Assembly (NCBI GenBank): GCA_900548595.1
Contig: URLB01000030.1
Location: 1-17,320 of the forward strand
Length of the DNA stretch: 17,320 nt
From: an uncultured Eubacteriales bacterium
GTDB taxonomy: Bacteria > Bacillota > Clostridia > Lachnospirales > Anaerotignaceae
Direction: 5' to 3'
The notes below the pieces were generated by a model. That model saw nothing but the letters and a program-made list of their open reading frames with translations, was not told the origin of the DNA and ran no database searches. Shown here one piece after another: positions 1 to 6,761 of this stretch (position 1 is the first letter of the stretch; every line of letters starts with the position of its first letter). The position numbers and the translations under genes were made by a program.

Positions 1-1108
1 ATTCCAGTTTTTCCGAAAGCACGGATTCAACGGCGCTTTTTGCCTCGCTGTTTCCGAGCTTTGCCTTTGTCTGTCCCTCAAACTGCGGCTCGCTTATCTT
101 TATATTGATGACAGCCATTATTCCCTCTCGTATATCGTCTCCCGTAAGGGATTTATCGCCGTCTTTAAGCAGTCCGAATTTTCTTCCGTACTCGTTTACG
201 GTCTTTGTCAGTCCGGATTTAAAGCCTGCCAGATGCGTTCCGCCGTCCGTTGTGTTTATATTGTTTACAAAGGAGAATATCGTCTCGTTATACTCGTCGT
301 TATGCTGGAAAGCTACCTCAACATAAACTCCGTCCTTGCTTCCCTCCGCATAGAATATTTCGGGATAAAGCGGCGTTCTTGTCCTATTGGCATACTGTAC
401 AAATTCCTTTATGCCGCCTTCGTAATGGAAATGATACTCTCTTTTTACATCCTGCTTATAATCGTCATGGTCTCTTTCCTCGTCGCTTCTTCTGTCGTAA
501 AGGTTTATTTTAAGTCCCTTTGTGAGGAAAGCGGTCTCTCTGAAGTGATATGCGAGGGTTTTGCACGAATATACGACGGTCTCGAATATTTCAGCGTCGG
601 GCTTGAACATTACAAGCGTTCCGTGGTCGTCCGTATCTCCCACAACCGTAAGGGGCGTCATAACCTTTCCCCTTTCGTATCTCTGGGAATACATCTTTCC
701 GTCAACGGCAACCTTTACCTCCAGCCATTCGCTGAGGGCGTTTACAACCGATGCGCCTACGCCGTGGAGTCCTCCGGAAACCTTGTAGCTGCTTCCTCCG
801 AATTTACCTCCGGCATGGAGTATTGTGAAAACGACTTCTACCGTAGGTATCCCTTTCTGATGGTGTATACCGACAGGTATTCCTCGTCCGTTATCCTTTA
901 CGGAAATAATGTTGCCCGGAAGTATTTCCACATCTATCTCCGAACAATAGCCTTCCAACGCCTCGTCAACGGCATTGTCCACTATTTCGTAAACAAGATG
1001 ATGAAGTCCCTTTGATGAGGTCGAACCGATATACATACCCGGTCTTTTTCTGACAGCCTCAAGTCCTTCCAGTACTTGTATTGAACTTTCGTTATACTCT
1101 GTCGACAT
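1..1108 (-). CDS. gyrB: DNA gyrase subunit B, N-terminal part (cut by window edge)
   Basis: ATPase subunit of DNA gyrase, the type II topoisomerase that introduces negative supercoils. It starts at ATG 1106-1108 on the minus strand, with TAAGGAGAG about 9 nt upstream, and stays open to base 1, giving 369 codons of an expected roughly 640. The GHKL ATPase motifs are clear: EIVDNAVDE at residues 41-49 (Mg-binding Asn45), DNGRGIPV at 72-79, and GGLHGVGASVVNALS at 112-126. The transducer domain follows, with GGTHLAGF near residue 310. The TOPRIM and C-terminal parts lie outside the window. ParE is the alternative family, but the position next to recF-dnaN-dnaA argues for gyrB. It is separated from recF by a terminator and has its own promoter. 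Confidence 0.97.
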   Translation of the reverse strand, partial: MSTEYNESSIQVLEGLEAVRKRPGMYIGSTSSKGLHHLVYEIVDNAVDEALEGYCSEIDVEILPGNIISVKDNGRGIPVGIHHQKGIPTVEVVFTILHAGGKFGGSSYKVSGGLHGVGASVVNALSEWLEVKVAVDGKMYSQRYERGKVMTPLTVVGDTDDHGTLVMFKPDAEIFETVVYSCKTLAYHFRETAFLTKGLKINLYDRRSDEERDHDDYKQDVKREYHFHYEGGIKEFVQYANRTRTPLYPEIFYAEGSKDGVYVEVAFQHNDEYNETIFSFVNNINTTDGGTHLAGFKSGLTKTVNEYGRKFGLLKDGDKSLTGDDIREGIMAVINIKISEPQFEGQTKAKLGNSEAKSAVESVLSEKLE

Positions 1109-1195
1109 TTTATAAATCTCTCCTTAAAACCCCTAAAGGTTCTCTATATTTTATACACGAAAAAACTATGTGTCCTCGATTCGTAATATAAGTCC

Positions 1196-1224
1196 ATTAT
1201 AGCACAAAAAGCCTGTTTTTACAA
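1196..1224 (-). promoter_or_regulatory. gyrB promoter, sigma-A type
   Basis: On the minus strand, -35 TTGTAA (complement of 1219-1224) and -10 TATAAT (complement of 1196-1201) are separated by exactly 17 bp. The predicted transcript starts near 1189, leaving a leader of about 80 nt before the gyrB ATG. The -35 element falls in the loop of the recF terminator hairpin and the spacer covers its 3' arm. Confidence 0.75.
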
Positions 1225-1235
1225 GGAAACAGGCT
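1205..1235 (-). terminator. Rho-independent terminator after recF
   Basis: On the minus strand, AGCCTGTTT (complement of 1227-1235) pairs perfectly with AAACAGGCT (complement of 1210-1218) across an 8-nt loop. A T-run follows (complement of 1206-1210). It lies 63 nt past the recF stop and closes the dnaA-dnaN-yaaA-recF block. Confidence 0.85.
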
Positions 1236-1297
1236 CTTTAAATTAAAAATAAACTATGAAATTTTAATAAAAACATACTATTGTTTTTAACAAAAAA

Positions 1298-2386
1298 TTA
1301 TCGGCTCACTTTTTTAAAATCTCCGTTTTGCACATTATATAAGGTGCAGTCTTTTATATATTTACCAATGCTGTCCTCCACACCCGTACACGTTATAAAC
1401 GTCTGAAGATTTCCTATATTATCCATAAGATATGTCTGTCTGCTTTCGTCCAGCTCGCTTAAAACATCGTCCAGCAAAAGTACGGGTTCTTCGCCGGTTT
1501 CGCTTTTTATAAGCTCTATTTCCGCCAGCTTTGCCGAAAGGGACGCCGTCCTCTGCTGTCCTTGGGAACCGTAGTATTTTGTATCGTTTCCGTCGATAAA
1601 AAACAGCATATCGTCCTTATGCGGTCCGCAGGATGTGGAACCAAGCGCAATATCCCTCTGTCTGTGATATTTCAGCCTTTCCTCCATACTGCCCTCTTCG
1701 CAGTTGGGTTTGTACTCCACAGAAAGACTTTCCTTACCGTCGGTTATGCTCGAATGTATCCGTCCGGAAATATCGCACAGCCTTTTTACAAAGTCCGCTC
1801 TTTTTGCCGTTATTCGCTCCCCACAGGCGCAAAGCTGCATATCCCATATATCCAGAGTATCCTCGGCGCTTCTGTCCTTATACAGCGTTTTAAGCAGGTT
1901 ATTTCGCTGTTTAAGTATTTTGTAGTAGTCCTGCAAATCATGACAGTATAAACGGCTCAGCTGGCAAAGCTCTATATCCATAAACCTTCTGCGTTCGGAC
2001 GGGCCTCCCTTTACAAGACGAAGATCCTCCGGCGAAAATATGACCGCCGTAAGATTTCCGAAAAACTCCGACATTTTCCTGATAGGAATGCCGTTTACTG
2101 CCATTCCCTTTCTTTCGTCCCTTTTTAAATGGACGTCTATCCTGTCCGAGGAATTTTCCCGAATTACAAAAGTACGGATATGCGCTTGGTCATATCCGAA
2201 CTTTATAAGCTGGCTTTCACTTCTTGTCCTTTGGGATCTGCCGGTGGAGCATATATAAACGGATTCCAGCAGGTTTGTTTTCCCCTGGGCGTTGTCTCCG
2301 TAAAATATGTTTATGCCCTTTCCGAAATCTATGGTCGTATCCTTTATGTTTCTGAAACTCATTAAGGAAATATTTTTAATATACAT
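1298..2386 (-). CDS. recF: DNA replication and repair protein RecF
   Basis: SMC-like ABC ATPase that binds gapped DNA and helps load RecA during gap repair with RecO and RecR. The protein has 362 residues, the normal family length. The Walker A motif GDNAQGKT is at residues 30-37. The ABC signature YYGSQGQQRT is at 271-280, and Walker B PVLLLDD at 301-307 is followed by the D-loop SELD. The ATG start lies only 2 nt after the yaaA stop codon, so translation is probably coupled. A hairpin terminator follows. Order and spacing match the standard Firmicute dnaA-dnaN-yaaA-recF-gyrB cluster. Confidence 0.97.
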   Translation of the reverse strand: MYIKNISLMSFRNIKDTTIDFGKGINIFYGDNAQGKTNLLESVYICSTGRSQRTRSESQLIKFGYDQAHIRTFVIRENSSDRIDVHLKRDERKGMAVNGIPIRKMSEFFGNLTAVIFSPEDLRLVKGGPSERRRFMDIELCQLSRLYCHDLQDYYKILKQRNNLLKTLYKDRSAEDTLDIWDMQLCACGERITAKRADFVKRLCDISGRIHSSITDGKESLSVEYKPNCEEGSMEERLKYHRQRDIALGSTSCGPHKDDMLFFIDGNDTKYYGSQGQQRTASLSAKLAEIELIKSETGEEPVLLLDDVLSELDESRQTYLMDNIGNLQTFITCTGVEDSIGKYIKDCTLYNVQNGDFKKVSR

Positions 2387-2388
2387 AC

Positions 2389-2610
2389 TTATTCATGCTC
2401 CACTTTAACGGAACCGAATTCCTCCACTTCCACAAGATCGCCGGGATATATTTTTTTGCCGCGTTCCAAAACGGTTTCGCCGTTTACGCTCACATAGCCG
2501 TTTACTATAAGCGTTTTGGCGTCAGACCCCTGGGATACGAGGCTGGCAAGCTTTAAAAGCTGTCCCAGTTTTATATAATCCGTATTTATCAATACTTTTT
2601 CATCATCCAT
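2389..2610 (-). CDS. yaaA: S4-domain RNA-binding protein (YaaA/RlbA type)
   Basis: A 73-residue protein made almost entirely of one S4 RNA-binding domain. The core includes KTLIVNGYVSVNG, then ERGKKIYPGDLVEV, the usual basic turn followed by the PGD beta turn. In Firmicutes the dnaN-recF gap normally holds this small gene (yaaA, rlbA in B. subtilis), linked to late ribosome assembly. I chose ATG 2608-2610 as the start. A TTG immediately upstream (2611-2613) is in frame and would add one Met. Both are reached by the same GGAGG (complement of 2621-2625). It sits between dnaN (30 nt upstream) and recF (2 nt downstream) in one transcription unit. Confidence 0.88.
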   Translation of the reverse strand: MDDEKVLINTDYIKLGQLLKLASLVSQGSDAKTLIVNGYVSVNGETVLERGKKIYPGDLVEVEEFGSVKVEHE

Positions 2611-2640
2611 CAAAAACTCGCCTCCGTTTCTTATGCCGTT

Positions 2641-3744
2641 TTACATTCTCAAAGGAAGAACAAGATATTTATAGCTGTCTCCATCTACCGGCTTGAAAAC
2701 GCACGGGCTGAGCTGCGTATTGAAATGGATATAAACTTCCTCATCGTCTATGGCTCTGAGAGCGTCAATAAGGTATTTGGGGTTAAAAGCTATAAGAAGC
2801 TTGTCTCCGTCTATTTCCGCCGAAACCTCCTCATAAGCCGTACTTGTTTCGGCATTGGACGTAATTATTATATTGCTTCCCGATATTTCCATTTTAACGG
2901 GTATCTTTCTTGAATCCCTTGCAATAAGAGAAGCTCTTTCCAAACTGTTGAGCATTTCATTTTTGTTAATTTTTGCCGATGTTTTATAGTCGTTTGTAAA
3001 GCTCTGCTGATACTTGATAAAATCCCCCTGGATAAGACGTGAAACAACGATATTTCCGTCAATATCAACCATTATGTGGTTATCGGTAAAATATATAACG
3101 GCCTTTTCGTCTTCATCTGCTGAAAGAATTTTGGCAATTTCACCAAGAGATTTGCCCGGCACTATGGCGCTTTTTGTTCCGGAAGATTGAACAAGCTCCG
3201 ACTGTTTATAAGAAATACGATAACCGTCCACAGAAACAAAATCTATCATATTTCCTTCGATTTCTATATATTCGCCTGTTAATATCGGTTTGGATTCGTC
3301 CGGAGAAACCGAAAAAATAGTCTGACGTATAAGATTTTTCAATTCTGTTTGTGAAATTACATACTTATCGTTTTTTTCAACTTCCGGTATGGGAGGGAAA
3401 TCTTCCCCATTCTGTCCGGAAATTTTAAATTCGCTTTTTCCACAAGATATTGTAGCAACAAACTTATCATCAACGGAAATATTGACTTCTTCACCGTTTA
3501 CTTTTCTTATTATATCGGAGAAAAACTTCGCTTCGAGAGCAACGTTTCCTTCAGTTTCTATATCGGCGTCTATGTATGCCGATTCTATGGCAAGTTCCAT
3601 GTCGTTTGATGTAAGTTTAAGTCCGTTTTCGTCCGCTGTCAGAAGAATACATTCCAATATAGGAAGAGTAGTTCTCGACGATACGGCTTTTGATACTATA
3701 TTAATGGCGTTTAACAACGAATCTTTTGAACAGCTAAGTTTCAT
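2641..3744 (-). CDS. dnaN: DNA polymerase III beta subunit (sliding clamp)
   Basis: Ring-shaped processivity clamp that tethers DNA polymerase III and other partners to DNA. From ATG 3742-3744 the protein has 367 residues beginning MKLSCSKDSLLNAINIV, the usual length for a clamp of three repeated domains. It ends in YKYLVLPLRM, the conserved C-terminal strand that contributes to the clamp-binding pocket. The reading frame stays open 35 codons further upstream, but AAAGGAG at 3755-3761 and family length both fix the start at 3744. A TTATCAACA DnaA box lies between the ribosome binding site and the start codon. Its 5' region is the second half of the origin. Confidence 0.97.
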   Translation of the reverse strand: MKLSCSKDSLLNAINIVSKAVSSRTTLPILECILLTADENGLKLTSNDMELAIESAYIDADIETEGNVALEAKFFSDIIRKVNGEEVNISVDDKFVATISCGKSEFKISGQNGEDFPPIPEVEKNDKYVISQTELKNLIRQTIFSVSPDESKPILTGEYIEIEGNMIDFVSVDGYRISYKQSELVQSSGTKSAIVPGKSLGEIAKILSADEDEKAVIYFTDNHIMVDIDGNIVVSRLIQGDFIKYQQSFTNDYKTSAKINKNEMLNSLERASLIARDSRKIPVKMEISGSNIIITSNAETSTAYEEVSAEIDGDKLLIAFNPKYLIDALRAIDDEEVYIHFNTQLSPCVFKPVDGDSYKYLVLPLRM

Positions 3745-4023
3745 TTGTTGATAACTCCTTTCTGTATAAAACATAAATATATAAATAGTTCTTCCCGTAG
3801 TAGTAATAGTAGAGGCTGTTAATATGTTGAAAACAGAAGTTATCCCCAAAAACAGTGGGATTTCGGCTGTTGGAAAGCATGTTTAAAACTCCTGTGGAAA
3901 ATTAAAGTTATACACAGTTTTAACATTGACGATAAAAATATAAAAATAATCCACAATATAATTTTTTCATAAACATGTTATCAACATGGTTTTCAACCGC
4001 TGTTTTTTGTCAAATAAAAGCGG
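3745..4023. other. dnaA-dnaN intergenic region, downstream half of bipartite oriC
   Basis: A noncoding stretch of 279 bp, very A+T-rich, with several DnaA-box-like 9-mers (ideal TTATNCACA). On the plus strand these are TTATCCCCA 3840-3848, TTATACACA 3908-3916 (exact), TAATCCACA 3947-3955 and TTATCAACA 3978-3986. On the minus strand they are TTATCAACA 3746-3754 and TTTTCCACA 3893-3901. Two degenerate boxes (3817-3825, 3825-3833) abut a DnaA-trio run at 3798-3812, followed towards dnaN by A/T-only sequence near 3769-3790. This matches the unwinding side of the B. subtilis origin. A hairpin of AACCGCT (3995-4001) and AGCGGTT (4019-4025) spans the dnaA stop codon, without a T-run. Confidence 0.85.
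3798..3812 (+). other. DnaA-trio element (origin unwinding)
   Basis: The plus strand reads TAG TAG TAA TAG TAG, five consecutive triplets of the DnaA-trio pattern (3'-GAT-5' type). On the dnaN-sense strand this is CTACTATTACTACTA, preceded by two degenerate DnaA boxes and a short GC patch (CCT). It is followed by A/T-rich DNA, then the dnaN ribosome binding site. In B. subtilis, DnaA filaments extend over such triplets and melt the adjacent DNA. Assignment here is by pattern and position. Confidence 0.7.
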
Positions 4024-5352
4024 TTATTCGCCTTTTATTCTGTTTTCCAGCTCGAATATTACGCTTTGGAGATTTTTATCGGTTTTCAGGCTGTCCTGGA
4101 TTTTATTTATGCCGTGGATAATAGTAGTATGGTCTCTGCCGCCGAAATGTTCGCCCAGCTTAGGCAGTGAAAGATCCAGAAGCTGTCTGGAAAGATACAT
4201 GGCGACCTGTCTCGGCTTCGCTATGGAGCTGTTCCTTTTGGAGCCGATTATATCTTCCGGACGTATATTGTAGTACTGCGCCACTATTTCCTGTATTCTT
4301 TCCGGCGTTATTTCTATGGCTGCCTGCTCGTTGAAAATATCCTTTAACGCGCTTTCCGCCAAGGATTTCGTTATCTGCGCCTGGGTAAGCTTTGCGTATG
4401 CCACTACCCTTGTCAGCGCGCCTTCCAGCTCTCTTATATTGGAGCTTATGTTCTTTGCTATATATGCCAGAACCTCGTTGTCTATTTCCAGATTTTCGTT
4501 TTCCGCCTTCTTTTTAAGTATGGCAATCCTTGTTTCAAAATCCGGAGGCTGTATATCGGCTATAAGTCCGCCTTCAAAACGGCTTCTGAGCCTGTCCTCC
4601 AGCGTTTTTATCTCCTTGGGAGGGCGGTCGCTGGATATGATTATCTGTTTGTTGGCGTCATGCAGGGCGTTGAAGGTATGGAAGAACTCCTCCTGCGTAC
4701 GTTCTTTCTGCGATATAAACTGTATATCGTCGATTAGAAGAACGTCGATATTTCTGTATTTTCTTCGGAATTCTTCATTATTATCGTCTCTGATTGAGTT
4801 GATAAGCTCGTTTGTAAATGTTTCGCATGAGGCGTAAAGTACCTTTGTATTGGGGTTTTGATCCAGTATGTAATGCGCTATGGAATGCATAAGATGCGTT
4901 TTACCAAGACCTACGCCGCCGTAAAGGAAAAACGGGTTATACGCCTTTGCCGGAGCTTCCGCTACAGCCAATGAAGCCGCGTGCGCCATGCGGTTGCTGT
5001 TGCCCACAACGAATGTGCTGAAAACATATTTCGGGTTAAGATTGCTGTCAAACGCCGTTTTTGACTTCGGTTGTTTTGTTTCTTCCTTAATAACCTCTTC
5101 GATTTTTTCGTCCCCGGAGATGATATGTACCTTATATTCACAGCCCATTATATGCTTTACGGAATTTTCTATAAGAGACAAAAATCTTGTCTCCACCATG
5201 CTTTTTATAAAACTTTCGTCGATCCTCAAAACTACCGTGTTTCCCGAAATTTTTACCGGAACTATCGGTTCTATCCATGTTTTGAATGATATCGGAGATA
5301 TTTCAGGTTCCAAAAGGGCGAGCGTGCCTGCCCAAAGTTCCGATATATCCAT
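4024..5352 (-). CDS. dnaA: Chromosomal replication initiator protein DnaA
   Basis: AAA+ ATPase that binds DnaA boxes, melts the origin and loads helicase. It has 442 residues, the normal length. Domain I (residues 1-80) begins MDISELWAGTLALLEPEISP, and a short linker follows to about residue 105. The AAA+ domain has Walker A GGVGLGKT at 145-152, Walker B LLIDD at 205-209, and sensor I IIISSDRPP near 237-245. The arginine-finger region LEDRLRSRFEGG is at 251-262. Domain IV carries the DnaA-box-binding signature GGRDHTTIIHG at 404-414. The ATG start follows GGGAGGT at the usual spacing. The gene is flanked on both sides by DnaA-box clusters, which suggests autoregulation. I see no convincing sigma-A promoter. 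Confidence 0.98.
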   Translation of the reverse strand: MDISELWAGTLALLEPEISPISFKTWIEPIVPVKISGNTVVLRIDESFIKSMVETRFLSLIENSVKHIMGCEYKVHIISGDEKIEEVIKEETKQPKSKTAFDSNLNPKYVFSTFVVGNSNRMAHAASLAVAEAPAKAYNPFFLYGGVGLGKTHLMHSIAHYILDQNPNTKVLYASCETFTNELINSIRDDNNEEFRRKYRNIDVLLIDDIQFISQKERTQEEFFHTFNALHDANKQIIISSDRPPKEIKTLEDRLRSRFEGGLIADIQPPDFETRIAILKKKAENENLEIDNEVLAYIAKNISSNIRELEGALTRVVAYAKLTQAQITKSLAESALKDIFNEQAAIEITPERIQEIVAQYYNIRPEDIIGSKRNSSIAKPRQVAMYLSRQLLDLSLPKLGEHFGGRDHTTIIHGINKIQDSLKTDKNLQSVIFELENRIKGE

Positions 5353-5401
5353 TTAGACTACCTCCCTGATTGTTAATAAATTATCTGATTTATACACAGC
5401 C

Positions 5402-5497
5402 TGTCTGTTAATTATGTTGATAACTCGATTTTAATATGAAAATTTTGTCGTTAATTAACATTTTCAAGATTTAACTTATCAAAATAATTAACAGACA
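5402..5497. repeat. Long inverted repeat upstream of dnaA
   Basis: The left arm, 5402-5423, begins TGTCTGTTAATTAT. The right arm, 5476-5497, ends ATAATTAACAGACA. The arms are complementary at 21 of 22 positions and are separated by 52 bp. The inner end of the left arm is a minus-strand DnaA box (TTATCAACA). The matching right-arm end reads TTATCAAAA. The centre holds the palindrome GTTAATTAAC at 5450-5459. Confidence 0.85.
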
Positions 5498-5541
5498 CGT
5501 TTTTTCCTTAAAAACAGCTTGTTTTATTTATATTTTAAAAG

Positions 5542-5574
5542 TTATTCACAGACTTATCAACAGTTTGTTGATAA
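5542..5574. promoter_or_regulatory. Triple DnaA-box cluster at 12-bp pitch
   Basis: TTATTCACA (5542-5550, plus), TTATCAACA (5554-5562, plus) and TTATCAACA on the minus strand (5566-5574) are each separated by 3 bp. The last two form a perfect inverted pair around GTT. Confidence 0.8.
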
Positions 5575-5797
5575 CTTTCCGCAAAAGTTTTGATGTTAAT
5601 AACTTCAGTTTTGCACAGATGTGTATTCTGTTCATTAAATATAACAAAAATATAAATTTTTATCAACACGAAAGATTACCAAACATTGACCGTTACCGTA
5701 TATGCCGTTTTATACTGTGATAAAAAAACAACATATTGATTGGTTTTTAAAAGAACCTACTATATTATTGAAAACATAAAATTAATTATAAATTTTC

Positions 5798-5826
5798 TTG
5801 ACGATACGGGCTTTATTGAATATAAT
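5798..5826 (+). promoter_or_regulatory. rpmH promoter, near-consensus sigma-A
   Basis: TTGACG at 5798-5803 and TATAAT at 5821-5826, separated by exactly 17 bp. Only one base differs from full consensus. The leader of about 55 nt carries a small hairpin (CTTGC 5837-5841 with GCAAG 5848-5852) and a strong AAGGAGGTG ribosome binding site at 5871-5879. Confidence 0.9.
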
Positions 5827-5888
5827 GATAACAGTGCTTGCCCATGAGCAAGGATTTCTTATGCAATAAAAAGGAGGTGCATGCGGGT

Positions 5889-6023
5889 ATGAAAATGACA
5901 TTCCAGCCTAAAAAGAGACAGAGAAGCAAAGTTCACGGCTTCAGAAAAAGAATGGCGACAGCCAACGGAAGAAAGGTTTTAGCTGCAAGAAGAAAAAAAG
6001 GCAGAAAAGTATTATCAGCATAA
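5889..6023 (+). CDS. rpmH: 50S ribosomal protein L34
   Basis: A 44-residue, strongly basic protein of the large ribosomal subunit, with the family pattern MKMTFQPKKRQRSKVHGF, then RKRM, NGRKVLAARR and a KGRK tail. An open frame runs further upstream from 5838, but ATG 5889 is the family start. It lies 11 nt after the AGGAGG at 5872-5877. An overlapping ATG at 5881 opens only a three-codon frame. L34 next to the RNase P protein on one side and dnaA on the other is the classic bacterial origin arrangement. Confidence 0.97.
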   Translation: MKMTFQPKKRQRSKVHGFRKRMATANGRKVLAARRKKGRKVLSA

Positions 6024-6055
6024 TTTTGAAAATCTTTAGCATATACAGATATAAT

Positions 6056-6078
6056 AAGACCGCTGAGAGTGGTCTTTT
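6056..6078 (+). terminator. Weak terminator or attenuator between rpmH and rnpA
   Basis: AAGACCGCT (6056-6064) pairs with AGTGGTCTT (6068-6076), 9 bp with one G-U pair, across a GAG loop. Four T residues follow and then TATATT. It probably ends part of the rpmH transcripts and lowers expression of rnpA, which has no other obvious promoter. Confidence 0.55.
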
Positions 6079-6126
6079 ATATTATGCGGCGCTTTTTTGG
6101 AAAAATCCTGAAGAGAGGGATAGATT

Positions 6127-6489
6127 GTGGAGTTTACGGAGTCACTCAGAAAGAACTTTCAGTTCAGACACGTATATAACAGGGGGAAATCGCTGGCGAA
6201 CCGCCACCTTGTAATGTATGTAATTAAAAACGGAAAAAATATAAACAGGCTCGGTATTTCCGTAAGCAAAAAGGTCGGTAAAAGCGTCGTAAGGAGCAGA
6301 GTTACCAGGCTTATCCGCGAAAGTTACCGTCTGAGCGAGAATACGGTCGCAAAGGGATACGATATTGTCGTTATAGCAAGGGTGTCGGCAAACGCGGCGC
6401 AGTATGCGGACATATACCGTTCGCTGAACCATCTTCTCAGAAAACACGGTCTTTTGACGGATAAAGCCCATATTTCCGAAAAGAGCTGA
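6127..6489 (+). CDS. rnpA: Ribonuclease P protein component
   Basis: Protein subunit of RNase P, which assists the catalytic RNA in trimming the 5' leader of pre-tRNAs. The 120 residues match family length. The central cleft sequence FQFRHVYNRGKS is at residues 11-22. The basic RNR motif RSRVTRLIRESYR is at 56-68 after ISVSKKVGKSVV. The start is GTG 6127 (MEFTESLRKN), with only a modest GAGGGA upstream. It lies downstream of rpmH and directly upstream of yidD. Confidence 0.95.
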   Translation: MEFTESLRKNFQFRHVYNRGKSLANRHLVMYVIKNGKNINRLGISVSKKVGKSVVRSRVTRLIRESYRLSENTVAKGYDIVVIARVSANAAQYADIYRSLNHLLRKHGLLTDKAHISEKS

Positions 6490-6496
6490 TTTATTG

Positions 6497-6718
6497 ATGA
6501 AAAAATTGCTGAAGAAATTATTTTTGGCGCTGATAAGGTTTTATCAGCTTTGTATATCGCCTCATTTTCTTCCGACATGCCGCTTTACGCCGACATGTTC
6601 GCAGTATGCCTTTGAGGCTATTACAAAATACGGCCCTTTTAAAGGGTTATACCTCAGTATAAGACGGATTTTAAAATGCCACCCTTTCCATGAGGGAGGA
6701 TATGACCCGGTTCCGTAA
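6497..6718 (+). CDS. yidD: Membrane protein insertion efficiency factor YidD
   Basis: A 73-residue protein of the YidD family, an inner-face membrane-associated factor that aids insertion of membrane proteins together with YidC. An amphipathic N-terminal helix (MKKLLKKLFLALIRFYQL) precedes the family core CRFTPTCSQYA, then RRILKCHPFHEGGYDPVP at the C-terminus, with three conserved cysteines. I chose ATG 6497. An in-frame TTG directly before it (6494) would add one residue. No good ribosome binding site is visible and the rnpA stop is 7 nt upstream, so translational coupling is likely. Confidence 0.93.
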   Translation: MKKLLKKLFLALIRFYQLCISPHFLPTCRFTPTCSQYAFEAITKYGPFKGLYLSIRRILKCHPFHEGGYDPVP

Positions 6719-6761
6719 AAAAGATTCTTATTTTTCGCAGTCTTAAGGAGGACAACAAAAA

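Larger units (their letters stand above)
5353..5797. other. rpmH-dnaA intergenic region, upstream half of bipartite oriC
   Basis: Noncoding and strongly A+T-rich. DnaA boxes on the plus strand are TTATACACA 5390-5398 (exact), TTATTCACA 5542-5550 (exact), TTATCAACA 5554-5562 and TTATCAACA 5660-5668. On the minus strand they are TTATCAACA 5415-5423 and 5566-5574, and TTATTAACA 5594-5602. Boxes at 5542, 5554 and 5566 follow each other at exact 12-bp pitch. A 22-bp inverted repeat (5402-5423 and 5476-5497, one mismatch) frames a 52-bp A/T-rich centre. Genes diverge on both sides, as expected at an origin. Confidence 0.9.

Noticed and set aside
233..1015. 260-residue plus-strand open frame
   Set aside because: It is the antisense shadow of gyrB, whose minus-strand frame carries all the gyrase motifs.
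3745..3849. 35-codon N-terminal extension of DnaN
   Set aside because: It lies across origin elements, has no family similarity, and a good ribosome binding site precedes the internal ATG at 3744.
3995..4025. Hairpin at the dnaA stop codon as a terminator
   Set aside because: A 7-bp stem with a 17-nt loop and no T-run on the minus strand. dnaA-dnaN are usually cotranscribed.
5838..5888. N-terminal extension of L34 from a TTG at 5838
   Set aside because: It would run through the leader hairpin and the ribosome binding site. The standard L34 start is ATG 5889.
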